A stretch of 64,000 nucleotides of DNA. It comes from AC-32 sp963736055. Its GTDB lineage: Bacteria > Actinomycetota > Thermoleophilia > Gaiellales > Gaiellaceae. How positions within the stretch are numbered: position 1 is the first letter of the stretch; every line of letters starts with the position of its first letter. The stretch lies in the NCBI GenBank assembly GCA_963736055.1, contig CAVTNM010000008.1, positions 1,674,001 through 1,738,000 of the forward strand. The letters are read 5' to 3'. The notes below the pieces were generated by a model, which worked only from the letters and a program-made list of their open reading frames with translations, did not search any database and had not been told where the DNA came from. This document shows, one piece after another, positions 7,996 to 17,426 of the stretch. A program made the translations under genes and the position numbers.

Positions 7996-8610
7996 TCAGT
8001 TCGGCCTGGGCTCTGTGGCCCAGGACGGATTCGCCGCCCACGCCTCGAGCCGGTCGACCGCCGATGCGAGCTCGGCCGCGTCGAGCCGAAACGGCGTTGC
8101 GTAGGGAACCTGGGCGACCGCCGCCGCAGGGTCGCTCCCGGCAAGGGCGTCGAGGACGTAGCGCACCGGCAGCCCGTGCGCCACGACGAGGACGGTCTGC
8201 TCGCGGCGCGCGAGGAGGATGCGGTAGCCGCGGACGTAGCGGCGCACCGTCTCGGCCCGGCTGTCGCCCCCGCCGGGAGCGTGCGCCTCCGGGCCATGCG
8301 AGTGCGCCCAGGCTCGGTACTCGGTCAGCTGGAGGCCCTCGAATTCCCCGAATCGGATGTCGTTCAGCTCCGGGAGCACCAGTCGCGGCACCTCGCGGCC
8401 CGCCAGCGCGATCGCCGCAGTCTCCTGGGCGCGCTGGAACTCCGAGACGGCGCAGAGGTCGATCTCGTCGCCGGCGAGCTCGGCGCCGAGCCGCCGGGCC
8501 TCGTCGCGCCCGGCAGCCGTCAGCGCGCAGGGCCGCCGTGGGTCGCCGTTCGTGCGCCCGACGACGGAGAGCTCGCTCTCGCCGTGACGGGCGAGGATCA
8601 CCTCGTCCAC
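7996..8610 (-). CDS. Histidine phosphatase (phosphoglycerate mutase-like) family protein
   Basis: The N-terminal LARHGES carries the catalytic His, SEFQRAQET the conserved Arg, and VVAHGLPVRY the second His; NDIRFGEFEGL matches the expected acidic segment. This is the two-His phosphatase/mutase fold, whose members act on phosphosugars, cobalamin precursors or other small phosphates. The substrate cannot be assigned here. At about 204 residues it is the usual size. I chose GTG 8610, just before the first strand; GTG 8634 is an alternative. The tRNA-Gly gene lies just upstream on the same strand. Confidence 0.87.
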   Translation of the reverse strand: MDEVILARHGESELSVVGRTNGDPRRPCALTAAGRDEARRLGAELAGDEIDLCAVSEFQRAQETAAIALAGREVPRLVLPELNDIRFGEFEGLQLTEYRAWAHSHGPEAHAPGGGDSRAETVRRYVRGYRILLARREQTVLVVAHGLPVRYVLDALAGSDPAAAVAQVPYATPFRLDAAELASAVDRLEAWAANPSWATEPRPN

Positions 8611-8653
8611 GCGCGCATTCTGATCGCGAATCACGCGGCCGGGGTCGGCGTGA

Positions 8654-8724
<71 letters not shown>

Positions 8725-8735
8725 GCGTGCGAGAA

Positions 8736-8741
8736 AGCCTA
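8736..8741 (-). promoter_or_regulatory. -10-like box TAGGCT before tRNA-Gly
   Basis: It ends 11 bases before the mature tRNA 5' end on the minus strand. Confidence 0.45.
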
Positions 8742-8784
8742 GCGCGGTGCATCGAACGTCCGACGCCGCCGCGATCCTGGGCGG

Positions 8785-9849
8785 GTGATCCCGGAGCGCC
8801 TCGTCCGCTTCCGGCTGCGGACCGTGTTGTCGCTGCTCGCGACGATCATCGCGGTGGCGGTCCTGCTCGAGGTGATCTGGATCGCGCGCCACATACTGAC
8901 GTGGATCCTGATCGCGCTGTTCCTGGCCCTGGCTCTGAACCCCGCCGTCGAGTGGTTCCAGCGGCACGGGCTCAAGCGACGGGGGGCCGCGGCCGCGGTC
9001 ACGTTCCTGCTCACCCTCGGGTTCCTGGCCCTGATCGGCTACCTGTTCGTCCCGACGCTCGTCAACCAGGTGAACGACTTCGTCCAGAAGCTGCCCGACT
9101 ACACCCGCGACATCACCCACGGGCGCGGGCGGCTCGGGTTCCTGGAGACGAAATACCACATCCAGGAGCGGATTCGCGACGCGGTCAAGGAGGGCGGAGC
9201 CTCGAAGGTGCTCGGCATCTCGGGAGTCGCGGTCTCGATTGCCAAGAGCGTGATCTCGATCGTTGTCGCCACCATCACGATCGCGTTCATGACCTTCTTC
9301 ATGCTGCTCGAGGGACCGACGTGGGTGGACCGAGGGTATGGCCTGCTCCCTGAGCGTTCGCGGGAACGCTGGCGCAGGGTGGGTTTCGAGATCTACCGCA
9401 CCGTTGGCGGCTACGTCACCGGGAACCTGTTGATCAGCCTAATCGCGGGTGGCCTGACGACTCTCGTGCTGCTGATCATGGGCGTGCCGTTTGCGGTGGC
9501 TCTCGGCTTGATCGTCGCCATCCTCGACCTGATCCCGCTCGCAGGCGCGACGATCGCCGCGATCCTGATCGGCGCGGTCGCCTTCATCCACTCGATCGTG
9601 GCCGGGATCGTGGTGGTCGCCTTCTTCATCGTCTACCAGCAGGTCGAGAACCACCTCCTGCAACCGCTCGTGTACGGGCGGACGGTGCAGCTCTCGCCGC
9701 TCGCGGTGCTGATCTCGATCCTGATCGGCGCCGAGCTCGCCGGCATCCTCGGCGCGCTCGGGGCGATTCCCGTGGCGGGCGCGATCCAGGTGCTGCTGCT
9801 GGACTGGCTGCGCCACCGGCGCGAGCGCGGAACCGCACCGGCGCTCTAG
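8785..9849 (+). CDS. AI-2E family transporter (PerM/YdiK-like)
   Basis: The 354-residue membrane protein has the family's layout. Two hydrophobic segments lie near residues 15-50, a third near 70-90, then a soluble amphipathic stretch (about 95-160). Five C-terminal membrane segments follow, including the typical VGGYVTGNLLISLI and DLIPLAGATIAAILIG blocks and the YQQVENHLLQPLVYGRTV signature. Members export small molecules or ions; the substrate here is unknown. GTG 8785 is the chosen start and gives a short cytoplasmic N-terminus. The last codons and the stop are part of a 26-bp tandem duplication. Confidence 0.9.
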   Translation: MIPERLVRFRLRTVLSLLATIIAVAVLLEVIWIARHILTWILIALFLALALNPAVEWFQRHGLKRRGAAAAVTFLLTLGFLALIGYLFVPTLVNQVNDFVQKLPDYTRDITHGRGRLGFLETKYHIQERIRDAVKEGGASKVLGISGVAVSIAKSVISIVVATITIAFMTFFMLLEGPTWVDRGYGLLPERSRERWRRVGFEIYRTVGGYVTGNLLISLIAGGLTTLVLLIMGVPFAVALGLIVAILDLIPLAGATIAAILIGAVAFIHSIVAGIVVVAFFIVYQQVENHLLQPLVYGRTVQLSPLAVLISILIGAELAGILGALGAIPVAGAIQVLLLDWLRHRRERGTAPAL

Positions 9850-9880
9850 TTGCTGGAACCGCACCGGCGCTCTAGTTGGA
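9829..9880 (+). repeat. 26-bp tandem duplication at gene 3' end
   Basis: GGAACCGCACCGGCGCTCTA with its next few bases occurs at 9829-9854 and again at 9855-9880, period 26, differing only in the last bases. The first copy encodes the transporter's C-terminus and stop. The second copy runs directly into the inverted-repeat element at 9879. Confidence 0.9.
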
Positions 9881-9926
9881 GGGCTTGACGAAACGCCGGC
9901 GACGAGCGACGTTCCGCCAAGCCCTC
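9879..9926. repeat. MITE-like inverted-repeat element, 48-bp short form (copy 2)
   Basis: GAGGGCTTGACGAAACG (9879-9895) and CGTTCCGCCAAGCCCTC (9910-9926) form a 17-bp stem with two G-T wobble positions and a 14-nt loop. The ends are those of the 176-bp element at 1774-1949, in opposite orientation, with its interior missing. It could also act as a terminator for the transporter gene. Confidence 0.6.
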
Positions 9927-9981
9927 TAAGTACTCGTTCTGCCGATCAAGGTTCGGGGGGAACCTGCCGATTGCGCGACCC

Positions 9982-10518
9982 ATGGCAGCTCATCGCCGGC
10001 TCCTCGCCGGCCTCGCAGCGACCATCGTGGTGCTCGTCGCCCCCTCCTCGGGCTCTGCCGATCTCCGGCGGACCATGTCGACCGCCAACCAGCTTCAGAC
10101 CGCGCTCCTCGGCCAGGTGAACGCGTTGCGGACAGCCCACGGCCTCACCCGCCTCCGGCTCTCGCCCGAGCTCGTGGCCGCGGCGGGCCGCCATTCGAAG
10201 GAGATGGCGCAGCGCGGGTACTTCAGCCACGACTCCGCCAACGGCTCCTCGTTCTCGTCGCGGCTCGTCCGGTTCTACCCGTCCCGCGGTTTCCGCAGCT
10301 GGTCGGTGGGCGAGAACCTGCTCTGGGCCTCGCCGGACGTCGGAGCTGCCCGCGCCCTCAGGCTCTGGCTCAACAGCCCGCCGCACCGCGCCAACCTGCT
10401 CACGCCCCGCTGGCGGGAGATCGGGCTCGCCGCGGTTCATGCGAGCAGCGCGCCCGGCGTCTACGGCGGGAGACCCGCCACGGTCGTGACGGCCGACTTC
10501 GGCGCGCGCACCAAGTAG
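9982..10518 (+). CDS. Secreted CAP-superfamily (SCP-like) protein
   Basis: This 178-residue protein has an N-terminal signal peptide (RRLLAGLAATIVVLVAPSSGSA) and a single CAP domain with QVNALRTAHGL, RHSKEMAQRGYFSHDS, SVGENLLWA and WLNSPPHRANLLTPRWREIGLA. The two central His residues and the Glu of the putative CAP cavity are conserved. It is a paralogue of the CAP gene at 1954-2472 but diverged. It is probably exported; the role is unknown. A short copy of the inverted-repeat element lies 55 bases upstream. Confidence 0.87.
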   Translation: MAAHRRLLAGLAATIVVLVAPSSGSADLRRTMSTANQLQTALLGQVNALRTAHGLTRLRLSPELVAAAGRHSKEMAQRGYFSHDSANGSSFSSRLVRFYPSRGFRSWSVGENLLWASPDVGAARALRLWLNSPPHRANLLTPRWREIGLAAVHASSAPGVYGGRPATVVTADFGARTK

Positions 10519-10534
10519 CGCCCTGCACCCGCGG

Positions 10535-10540
10535 TACCCT
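10535..10540 (+). promoter_or_regulatory. -10-like box TACCCT before tRNA-Arg(TCT)
   Basis: It ends 11 bases before the mature tRNA 5' end. Confidence 0.45.
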
Positions 10541-10551
10541 TTGCGCCCTGG

Positions 10552-10623
10552 GCGCCTGTAGCTCAGTGGAAGAGCGACGGCCTTCTAAGCCGTTGGTCGG
10601 GGGTTCGAGTCCCTCCAGGCGCA
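10552..10623 (+). tRNA. tRNA-Arg(TCT)
   Basis: The acceptor stem is GCGCCTG/CAGGCGC. The anticodon stem-loop ACGGCCTTCTAAGCCGT gives TCT, and the T-loop is GGTTCGAGTCC. Confidence 0.96.
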
Positions 10624-10647
10624 CTCAGGTTCACCAAGGAGGCGCGG

Positions 10648-10836
10648 TTGAACGGCGTCAGGCACTTCCTGCGCAACTTCACGGCCACCGCCGTCAAGGA
10701 GCACCTGCGCTCCCAGCTCGAGGACACGGGCGGCTCGCCGGAGCTCACCGACAAGGAAGTCGAGCTGGTGCGGTTCGTCCGGGACAGGCAGATCGACCTG
10801 AGCGCGGCTACCGGCGAGCGCCCCGACTCTGGGTAG
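10648..10836 (+). CDS. Small conserved-looking hypothetical protein
   Basis: The 62-residue product begins at TTG with a perfect AAGGAGG five bases upstream, which decides the start. It has an amphipathic N-terminus (FLRNFTATAVKEHLRSQLE) and an acidic middle (LTDKEVELVRFVRDRQIDL). No family is recognised. It sits between tRNA-Arg and an MmcQ/YjbR-like gene and could be co-transcribed with either. Confidence 0.65.
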   Translation: MNGVRHFLRNFTATAVKEHLRSQLEDTGGSPELTDKEVELVRFVRDRQIDLSAATGERPDSG

Positions 10837-10850
10837 CGGGCGGTGCTCTC

Positions 10851-11204
10851 ATGGTGACGATCGACGATGTCCGCGCGTTCGCGAGCACGCTCCCCCGCAG
10901 CAGCGAGGGGCTCGTGCGCGGGCAGGTGAAGTTCCGCATCGGCCGGATCGTCTACCTGTCGCTCTCACGCGACGGCTCGAGGATGGGGTTCGCGTTCCCC
11001 AAGGACTGGCGCGCAGCGCTCGTGGAGGCCGAGCCCGAGAAGTTCTCGCTCCCGAGCGAGTCCGACATGCGCTACCACTGGGTGCACGTTCGGCTCGCCG
11101 CGATCGACGAGGACGAGATGCGCGAGCTCGTCGAGGACGCGTGGGCGTTCACGGTGCCGAAGACCGTGGCCGAGGAGTACGCCGCGGCGCAGGGCTACCG
11201 CTGA
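10851..11204 (+). CDS. MmcQ/YjbR family protein
   Basis: The 117-residue protein has the MmcQ/YjbR layout. It opens with TIDDVRAFASTLP, has a strand pair around VKFRIGRIVYLSLS, and ends in a helix containing DEMRELVEDAWAFTVPK. These small proteins have a double-wing DNA-binding-like fold, but their function is not established. ATG 10851 lies 14 bases after the stop of the preceding small gene. The ending, AEEYAAAQGYR, is typical of actinobacterial members. Confidence 0.85.
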   Translation: MVTIDDVRAFASTLPRSSEGLVRGQVKFRIGRIVYLSLSRDGSRMGFAFPKDWRAALVEAEPEKFSLPSESDMRYHWVHVRLAAIDEDEMRELVEDAWAFTVPKTVAEEYAAAQGYR

Positions 11205-11215
11205 ACGGCGCTCAA

Positions 11216-11286
11216 TGGCCCCGGGAGGAGTCGAACCTCCGCGCACGGATTCGAAGTCCGTCGCTCTTCCGCTGAGCTACGGGGCC
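11216..11286 (-). tRNA. tRNA-Arg(TCG)
   Basis: Read on the minus strand, the acceptor stem is GGCCCCG/CGGGGCC. The anticodon stem-loop ACGGACTTCGAATCCGT gives TCG, and the discriminator is A. Confidence 0.96.
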
Positions 11287-11383
11287 TTGTCGTTGAGTGT
11301 GCCAGACCCGCCTCGCGTTCCTACGCGACCCGCGGAGGCCGGCTCTGCCGGCCGCAGCGAGCGCGCCGGCCGGGGGCGCGAGG

Positions 11384-11457
11384 GGTGGCGGAGGGGACTC
11401 GAACCCCCGACCACCGGGACCACAACCCGGGGCTCTACCAACTGAGCTACCGCCACC
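11384..11457 (-). tRNA. tRNA-His(GTG)
   Basis: The anticodon stem-loop CCGGGTTGTGGTCCCGG gives GTG. The extra G at -1 faces discriminator C, as expected for tRNA-His, so I include it at 11457. Confidence 0.97.
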
Positions 11458-11468
11458 GCGCGCGAGAC

Positions 11469-11474
11469 AGGATA
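11469..11474 (-). promoter_or_regulatory. -10-like box TATCCT before tRNA-His
   Basis: It ends 11 bases before the tRNA's G-1 on the minus strand. Confidence 0.45.
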
Positions 11475-11496
11475 GCCCGTCCCGCTCAGGGGCTCG

Positions 11497-11700
11497 CTAC
11501 GCCGCGCGGCCGGCGGGCAGGTGGCGCCTGATCAGCGCGTGGACGAGCTCTTGCTGGACTCGGACGAGCTCGACGCGGTTGCGCTCGAGCTCGTCGGCGC
11601 CCGCACCGACGGTGCGCAGCGTCTGCCGCTCGTAGACGAGGCCGCGGATCTCGTCGCTCAGCGACTCGACCGTGGGGAGTTGGATGACGGTTGCTTCCAT
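11497..11700 (-). CDS. Small predicted coiled-coil protein
   Basis: The 67-residue product starts at ATG 11700 and is mostly helical and charged: VESLSDEIRGLVYERQTLR followed by ELERNRVELVRVQQELVHALIRRHL. The heptad-like spacing of Leu/Val suggests a short coiled coil. No family is recognised. It lies alone between tRNA-His and tRNA-Leu. The upstream region is AT-richer than its surroundings, which fits a promoter, but no clear ribosome-binding site is seen. Confidence 0.55.
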   Translation of the reverse strand: MEATVIQLPTVESLSDEIRGLVYERQTLRTVGAGADELERNRVELVRVQQELVHALIRRHLPAGRAA

Positions 11701-11789
11701 GACGACGGCTGAGACTGCCCTCGCCCCTATTAGTTAGGCGCCGTCGTTTTCCTTTACATCTAGCGGCTGGTTCGATGCCTGCTCCGCCG

Positions 11790-11795
11790 TATCCT
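11790..11795 (+). promoter_or_regulatory. -10-like box TATCCT before tRNA-Leu
   Basis: It ends 11 bases before the mature tRNA 5' end. Confidence 0.5.
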
Positions 11796-11806
11796 TTCTC
11801 GAAAAT

Positions 11807-11892
11807 GCGGGCGTGGCGGAACTGGCAGACGCGGCGGGTTTAGGTCCCGTTGGGACGAAAGTCCCTTAGAGGTTCGAGTCCTCTCGCCCGCA
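11807..11892 (+). tRNA. tRNA-Leu(TAG)
   Basis: The acceptor stem is GCGGGCG/CGCCCGC. The anticodon loop TTTAGGT gives TAG. The long variable arm (TTGGGACGAAAGTCCC) fits a class II tRNA. Confidence 0.96.
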
Positions 11893-11895
11893 CTC

Positions 11896-11940
11896 CCGGC
11901 GAAAGTCCGGCCGCTTCGCGGCCATGACGACTTTCGCCGG
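11896..11940. terminator. Nested hairpin after tRNA-Leu
   Basis: CCGGCGAAAGTC (11896-11907) pairs perfectly with GACTTTCGCCGG (11929-11940). Inside it GGCCGC pairs with GCGGCC around a TTC loop. It begins four bases after the tRNA and is the likely tRNA terminator, though no T-tract follows. The remaining bases up to 12081 show nothing else I can name. Confidence 0.5.
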
Positions 11941-12081
11941 ATCGCTTCTCCACGAGTTCTCGGCTCCGCAGTCGAGGCGCGGCTATTTCGCTCTGTAACG
12001 CCACGGTCCGACATTCCCCAACAGGGCCCATGCAACGCTTCGGCTTGCACAGCCTCAAGCGCACGGCCAATACTCGTCCCG

Positions 12082-13017
12082 ATGGGAGTCGCGCACTGGG
12101 ACGAGGTCGAAGGCCGCCGCCGCGACAAGGGCCCGATGGGCTCGACTCTGCAGCGTCTGGGGGACGCGGCGGGAGCCAAGGGGATCGGCGTCAACCGCGT
12201 GCGCGTCGAGCCCGGCCGCCTCTCGACTCCGCCGCACTCGCACGGCCTTTCGGAGGAGATCTTCTTCGTCCTCGACGGCTCCGGGCTCTCGTGGCAGGAC
12301 GGCGACGTGTGCGAGGTGAGCGTGGGCGACACCCTGGTCCACCTGGCCGACACGGCGGAACACACCCTCCGCGGCGGTCCCGACGGTCTCGACTACATCG
12401 TCTTCGGCACCCGGCATCCGGTGGAGTACGGCTGGCTCCCACGCTCGCGGGCGCTCCGTCTCGGCTACCCGTGGGTGGAGGGCCGCGACGACGACCCCTG
12501 GGACGTCGAGGCCGAGGTCGGTGAGCTCGAGTTCGCGGAGCCGGGGGAGCGCCCGGTCAACGTTGTCGGCTTCGACGACGTTCCATTCGACGTCGACGGG
12601 GACAAGGTTCTGGGGGAAGCGGCGGGCGCGGAACGGTCGGGCCTCAACTGGATCCGCCGCGAGGCCGGCCGTCGTGGCTCGGTCCCGCATTGCCACTCGC
12701 TCGAGTCGGAGGCCTTCGTCGTGCTCGAGGGAGGAGGGACGCTCGAGCTCTGGCCGACGCCGGTCACCGCTTCTCGCGGGGCGACCCGGGAATCGTTCGA
12801 CCTACGCCCCGGCCACGTCGTCGCGCGCCCGCCCGGGACACGCATCGCACACTCGATCGTCGCGGGCACGGACGGGATCACCTACCTCGCGTACGGAACT
12901 CGCGAGCCGAACGACATCTGCTACTACCCGCGTTCGAACAAGGTCTACTTCCGCGGGGTCGGGCTCATGACCCGCCTCGAGCAGCTCGAGTACGAGGACG
13001 GCGAGCCGGACCTCTGA
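12082..13017 (+). CDS. Bicupin-domain protein
   Basis: The 311-residue protein contains two cupin barrels. The first has PPHSHGLSEEIFFVLDGSG with the HxH and Glu metal ligands and a later His (TAEHTLRGG). The second has VPHCHSLESEAFVVLEGGG and a late RIAHSIVAGTDG. Both barrels seem able to bind a metal. The pattern fits small-molecule dioxygenases or isomerases, but no specific enzyme is recognised, so the substrate is open. It stands alone, followed by tig on the same strand. Confidence 0.83.
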   Translation: MGVAHWDEVEGRRRDKGPMGSTLQRLGDAAGAKGIGVNRVRVEPGRLSTPPHSHGLSEEIFFVLDGSGLSWQDGDVCEVSVGDTLVHLADTAEHTLRGGPDGLDYIVFGTRHPVEYGWLPRSRALRLGYPWVEGRDDDPWDVEAEVGELEFAEPGERPVNVVGFDDVPFDVDGDKVLGEAAGAERSGLNWIRREAGRRGSVPHCHSLESEAFVVLEGGGTLELWPTPVTASRGATRESFDLRPGHVVARPPGTRIAHSIVAGTDGITYLAYGTREPNDICYYPRSNKVYFRGVGLMTRLEQLEYEDGEPDL

Positions 13018-13061
13018 GGCTCACCGTCAGGCGTGGCCTCTTTGCTTGAATGGGCCGAGTC

Positions 13062-14415
13062 ATGGCTACGCAGGTCGAGGAGCTGCCCGACAACAAGGTC
13101 CGGCTGCGCGTGGAGGTCCCCCACGAGGACCTCGAGCACGCGGTCGAGCACGCGACCTCGGACCTGGCCGGCTCGGTCAAGGTGCCGGGGTTCCGCAAGG
13201 GGAAGGTCCCGACCGAGGTGCTGCAGGCCCGCATCGGGCGCGAGCGCATCTTCAAGGAAGCGGTCGAGAGCCACATCGGCGGCTGGTTCATGAACGCCGC
13301 CGCGGGCACGCGCATCCGCCCGATCGCCGCGCCGGAATACGAATACGAGCTGCCGACCTCCGAGGACGACGAGTTCAGCTTCACGGCCACCGTGCCCGTG
13401 CAGCCGACGCCGGAACCGGCCGACTGGACCGAGCTCGAGGTGCCCTATGCCGAGCCCGAAGTGCCGGAGGAGCTCGTCGAGCAGGAGCTCGAGGAGCTGC
13501 GCGCCTCGGTCGCGGAGCTCGCCCCGGTCGAAGGCCGGGCCGCCCGCACCGGCGACGTCCTCGTCGTGGACGCGCTCGACGAGTCGGGCGAAGGGCAGCG
13601 AGACCTCGTCGTCGAGCTGGGCTCCGGCCGGCTCGTCGAGGAGATCGAGCGCGCGCTCACCGGCGCGGAGCAGGGCGAGACCAAGCAGGTCGAGTTCGAG
13701 CTCGCCGACGGTTCGACCGGTACGGCGACGGTCGAGGTCAAGGAGCTGAAGGAGAAGATCCTGCCCCCGCTCGACGACGATCTCGCGCGCGCGGCGAGCG
13801 AGTTCGACACGCTCCAGGAGCTGCGCGCCAACATCGAGGGCCGCCTCCGCGAGGTGCTGGAGGAGGAGGCGGAGACGCAGTTCCGCGCGGCCGCCGTCGA
13901 CCGGCTCGTCGAGGCCTCGAACGTGCAGGTGGGCGGGCCACTCGTCGAGGCGCGGACCAGGGAGCTCCTGAACGGGCTCGGCCGCACGCTCGAGCGGCGT
14001 GGCATCAGCGCCGAGGCGTACTTCCAGCTCTCCGGGCAGACGGCCGACCAGCTGGTCGAGCGCATGGGCGCCGAGGCGGCGCTCTCGGTCGCACGCGAGC
14101 TCGTGCTCGAGGCGGTCGCCGACAAGCTCGGCCTCGAGGTCTCAGACGAGGAGATCGAGGAGCTGATCCGCGAGCAGGCCGACCTGCAGGGCGACGACGC
14201 CGACGAGGCCGTCAAGCAGGTCTTCGCCGACGGGCGTGAGGAGGTGCTTGCGCGGCGACCTGCGCCTGCGCAAGGCGCTCGACCGCGTGTCCGCCGAGGC
14301 GAAGCGCGTCCCCGTGGAGGTCGCGCGCGCGCGCGAGGAGATTTGGACACCCGACAAGGAAACGCCCCCGACCGAGACGAAACTGTGGACCCCCGGCAGC
14401 AAGGAGCCAGCATGA
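13062..14415 (+). CDS. tig: Trigger factor (ribosome-associated chaperone), apparent +1 frameshift
   Basis: The N-terminal ribosome-binding domain carries VKVPGFRKGKVP (family signature GFRxGKxP). A FKBP-like PPIase domain follows (GRAARTGDVLVVDAL onward), then the helical C-terminal arms (EEEAETQFRAAAVDRLVEAS). Near 14248 one extra T breaks the frame. Without it the protein ends RGDLRLRKALDRVSAEAK to a TGA at 14413-14415 that overlaps the clpP ATG by four bases, the expected operon junction. Read literally, the frame instead runs on into clpP as a 657-residue fusion. I treat the shift as probable sequence error. ATG 13062 is preferred over ATG 13050. Confidence 0.93.
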
Positions 14416-15023
14416 GCCCGTTGATCCCGATGGTGATCGAACAGACTTCCCGAGGCGAGCGCGCGTTCGACATCTACTCGCGCCTGCTGAACGAGCGCAT
14501 CATCTTCCTCGGAACCCCCGTCGACGACCAGATCGCCAACCTGATCATCGCCCAGCTCCTCCACCTCGAGTCCGAGGATCCCGACAAGGACGTCTCGATC
14601 TACATCAACTCGCCGGGCGGCTCCGTCTACCACGGGCTCGCGATCTACGACACGATGCAGTTCATCAAGCCCGACGTCCAGACCATCTGCGTCGGCACCG
14701 CGATGTCGATGGGCGCTCTGCTTCTCGCCGGCGGCGCGAAAGGAAAGCGGATGGCGCTGCCGAACGCCAAGATCCTGATCCACCAGGTCTGGGGCGGCTT
14801 CCAGGGGCAGGCGACCGACATCGAGATCCACGCCCGGGAGACGATCGCCCTCAAGCGGAGGCTCGAGGAGATCATGGCGGAGCACACCGGCCAGGAGATG
14901 GAAAAAGTCTCGAAGGACATGGAGCGCGACTACTTCATGACGCCGGGAGAAGCCAAGGACTACGGCATCATCGATAACGTCATCATTCACCGCGACACTG
15001 CGAAAGACGGGGCAAAGCCCTAG
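14412..15023 (+). CDS. clpP: ATP-dependent Clp protease proteolytic subunit
   Basis: The 203-residue serine peptidase assembles into the ClpP barrel and degrades substrates fed by ClpX. The catalytic Ser is in VGTAMSMGALLL, the His in ILIHQVWGG and the Asp in ERDYFMTPGEAKDYGIID; YINSPGGSVYHGLAIYD is the substrate-groove loop. The length is standard, and no long propeptide precedes the conserved start (IEQTSRGERAFDIYSRLL). It follows tig by an ATGA overlap and is followed by clpX, so the three form an operon for nascent-chain folding and protein turnover. Confidence 0.97.
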   Translation: MSPLIPMVIEQTSRGERAFDIYSRLLNERIIFLGTPVDDQIANLIIAQLLHLESEDPDKDVSIYINSPGGSVYHGLAIYDTMQFIKPDVQTICVGTAMSMGALLLAGGAKGKRMALPNAKILIHQVWGGFQGQATDIEIHARETIALKRRLEEIMAEHTGQEMEKVSKDMERDYFMTPGEAKDYGIIDNVIIHRDTAKDGAKP

Positions 15024-15056
15024 CACTTCGGGCGAATCCGAGGTACAAGGAGAGAC

Positions 15057-16334
<1,278 letters not shown>

Positions 16335-16431
16335 ACGGCCTCCGGCCTAACCCGCGCAGACTCCGCGCCTTCGGCGCTCCGCTGCACGCTGGGTGGTGAC
16401 TCGGGCGGACGCGGGCGTTCAAAAGACCTGT

Positions 16432-16450
16432 CCCGGGGTCAGACCCCGGG
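16432..16450. repeat. REP palindrome, copy 1
   Basis: CCCGGGGTCAGACCCCGGG is a perfect 9-bp inverted repeat around A. It lies one base beyond the stop codon of the flippase-like gene. The same core occurs twice more, flanking the RAYT gene at 23400-23966. Confidence 0.85.
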
Positions 16451-16451
16451 C

Positions 16452-17406
16452 CTAGGCTCGATCGGACTCGGCGGCCTCGGCAGCCTTTGCGCGGCCGAGG
16501 ATCTCGCGTAGGCGCAGCGTTCGCAGCATCGCGTAGACCGCGATCGCTCCGACCACGACGTTGAAGACCGTCACGGCGACGTACTGGCCAACGCTGAAGG
16601 CGAGCAGCCGCGACGACGTCGCCTCCCCGTTCAAGACGTAGACGAGCAGGCCCTGCTTCGTCCCGACTCCTCCGGGTGAGAAGGGCAGCAGCGTCGAGAG
16701 GCTGTCGACGACCTGGGCGAGGAGCGCGTTGTGGATCGACGCGTGGACGTGAAACGCCTTCAGGAAGAAGTAGAGCGAGCCGATCCGGAACACCCAGCTG
16801 AGCAGCTGCCAGCTCGCGACCTCGCGCGCGTAGCGCTCGCGGTCGCGAAGGATCCAGAAGCCGCGACCGACCCGCTGCTTGAAGTGCTCGACGTGCCGTG
16901 AGGCCCACCACACGAGCACGATCGCAGCGGTTGTCAGCAGCGCAAACACCGCGGCGCTCGCCTTCGTTCGTGCCAGGAGCCACGTCCAGTCGAAGGAGTG
17001 CAGGCTCGGCAGGACGTCCAGGCTCGGGAGCACACCCTGGGTCAATGCCCAGAGGAAGATCGCGAGCGCGAGCACCAGGTCGAGCAGCGTCTCCGTGACA
17101 AGGGTGGAGGCCAGCGTCGTATACGTCGTTTCCTCGACGCGCCGGTGGACGAGGTAGATCTTCACGAGGTCGCCGGCGCGCCCTGGGACGATCGAGTTCA
17201 CGCCCGACGCCGGCGAGGTACGCGCCGAGCACGGGTCGACGGGGGATCGGGGTGTTCGGGTACGAGGCCTGGAGGATGTTGCGCCAGGCGATCGACCGCA
17301 CGAGGAGCTTCGCGAGCTGCAGCCCGAGCGCGATTGCCACCGCGAGCCAGCCCACGTCGGTGAGTTGGTCTCCGAAGACCTTGAGCGCGTGAAAGAACTC
17401 GCCCAT
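16452..17406 (-). CDS. Lysylphosphatidylglycerol synthase-type TM protein (flippase-like), apparent frameshift
   Basis: The polytopic membrane protein is of the LPG_synthase_TM / UPF0104 type, about 317 residues when one base is removed near 17203-17205 (a CCC run on the plus strand). The restored segment reads LAGVGVNSIVPGRAGDLVKIYL, the family's hallmark N/GRxGD motif; later come TTLASTLVTETLLDL and FSPGGVGTKQGLLVY. Eight or so membrane segments are visible. Relatives move or bind lipid-linked precursors; the substrate is unknown. It is divergent from valS, and its stop codon is one base from a REP palindrome. Confidence 0.85.
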
Positions 17407-17413
17407 GTCCTCG

Positions 17414-17419
17414 TAAACT
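17414..17419 (+). promoter_or_regulatory. -10-like box TAAACT, leaderless arrangement
   Basis: It lies seven bases before the valS ATG with no Shine-Dalgarno sequence. Confidence 0.5.
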
Positions 17420-17426
17420 TGCCCGA

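Noticed and set aside
13062..15023. A natural trigger factor-ClpP fusion protein
   Set aside because: Removing one T restores both family ends and the ATGA overlap; the fusion is an artefact of the shift.
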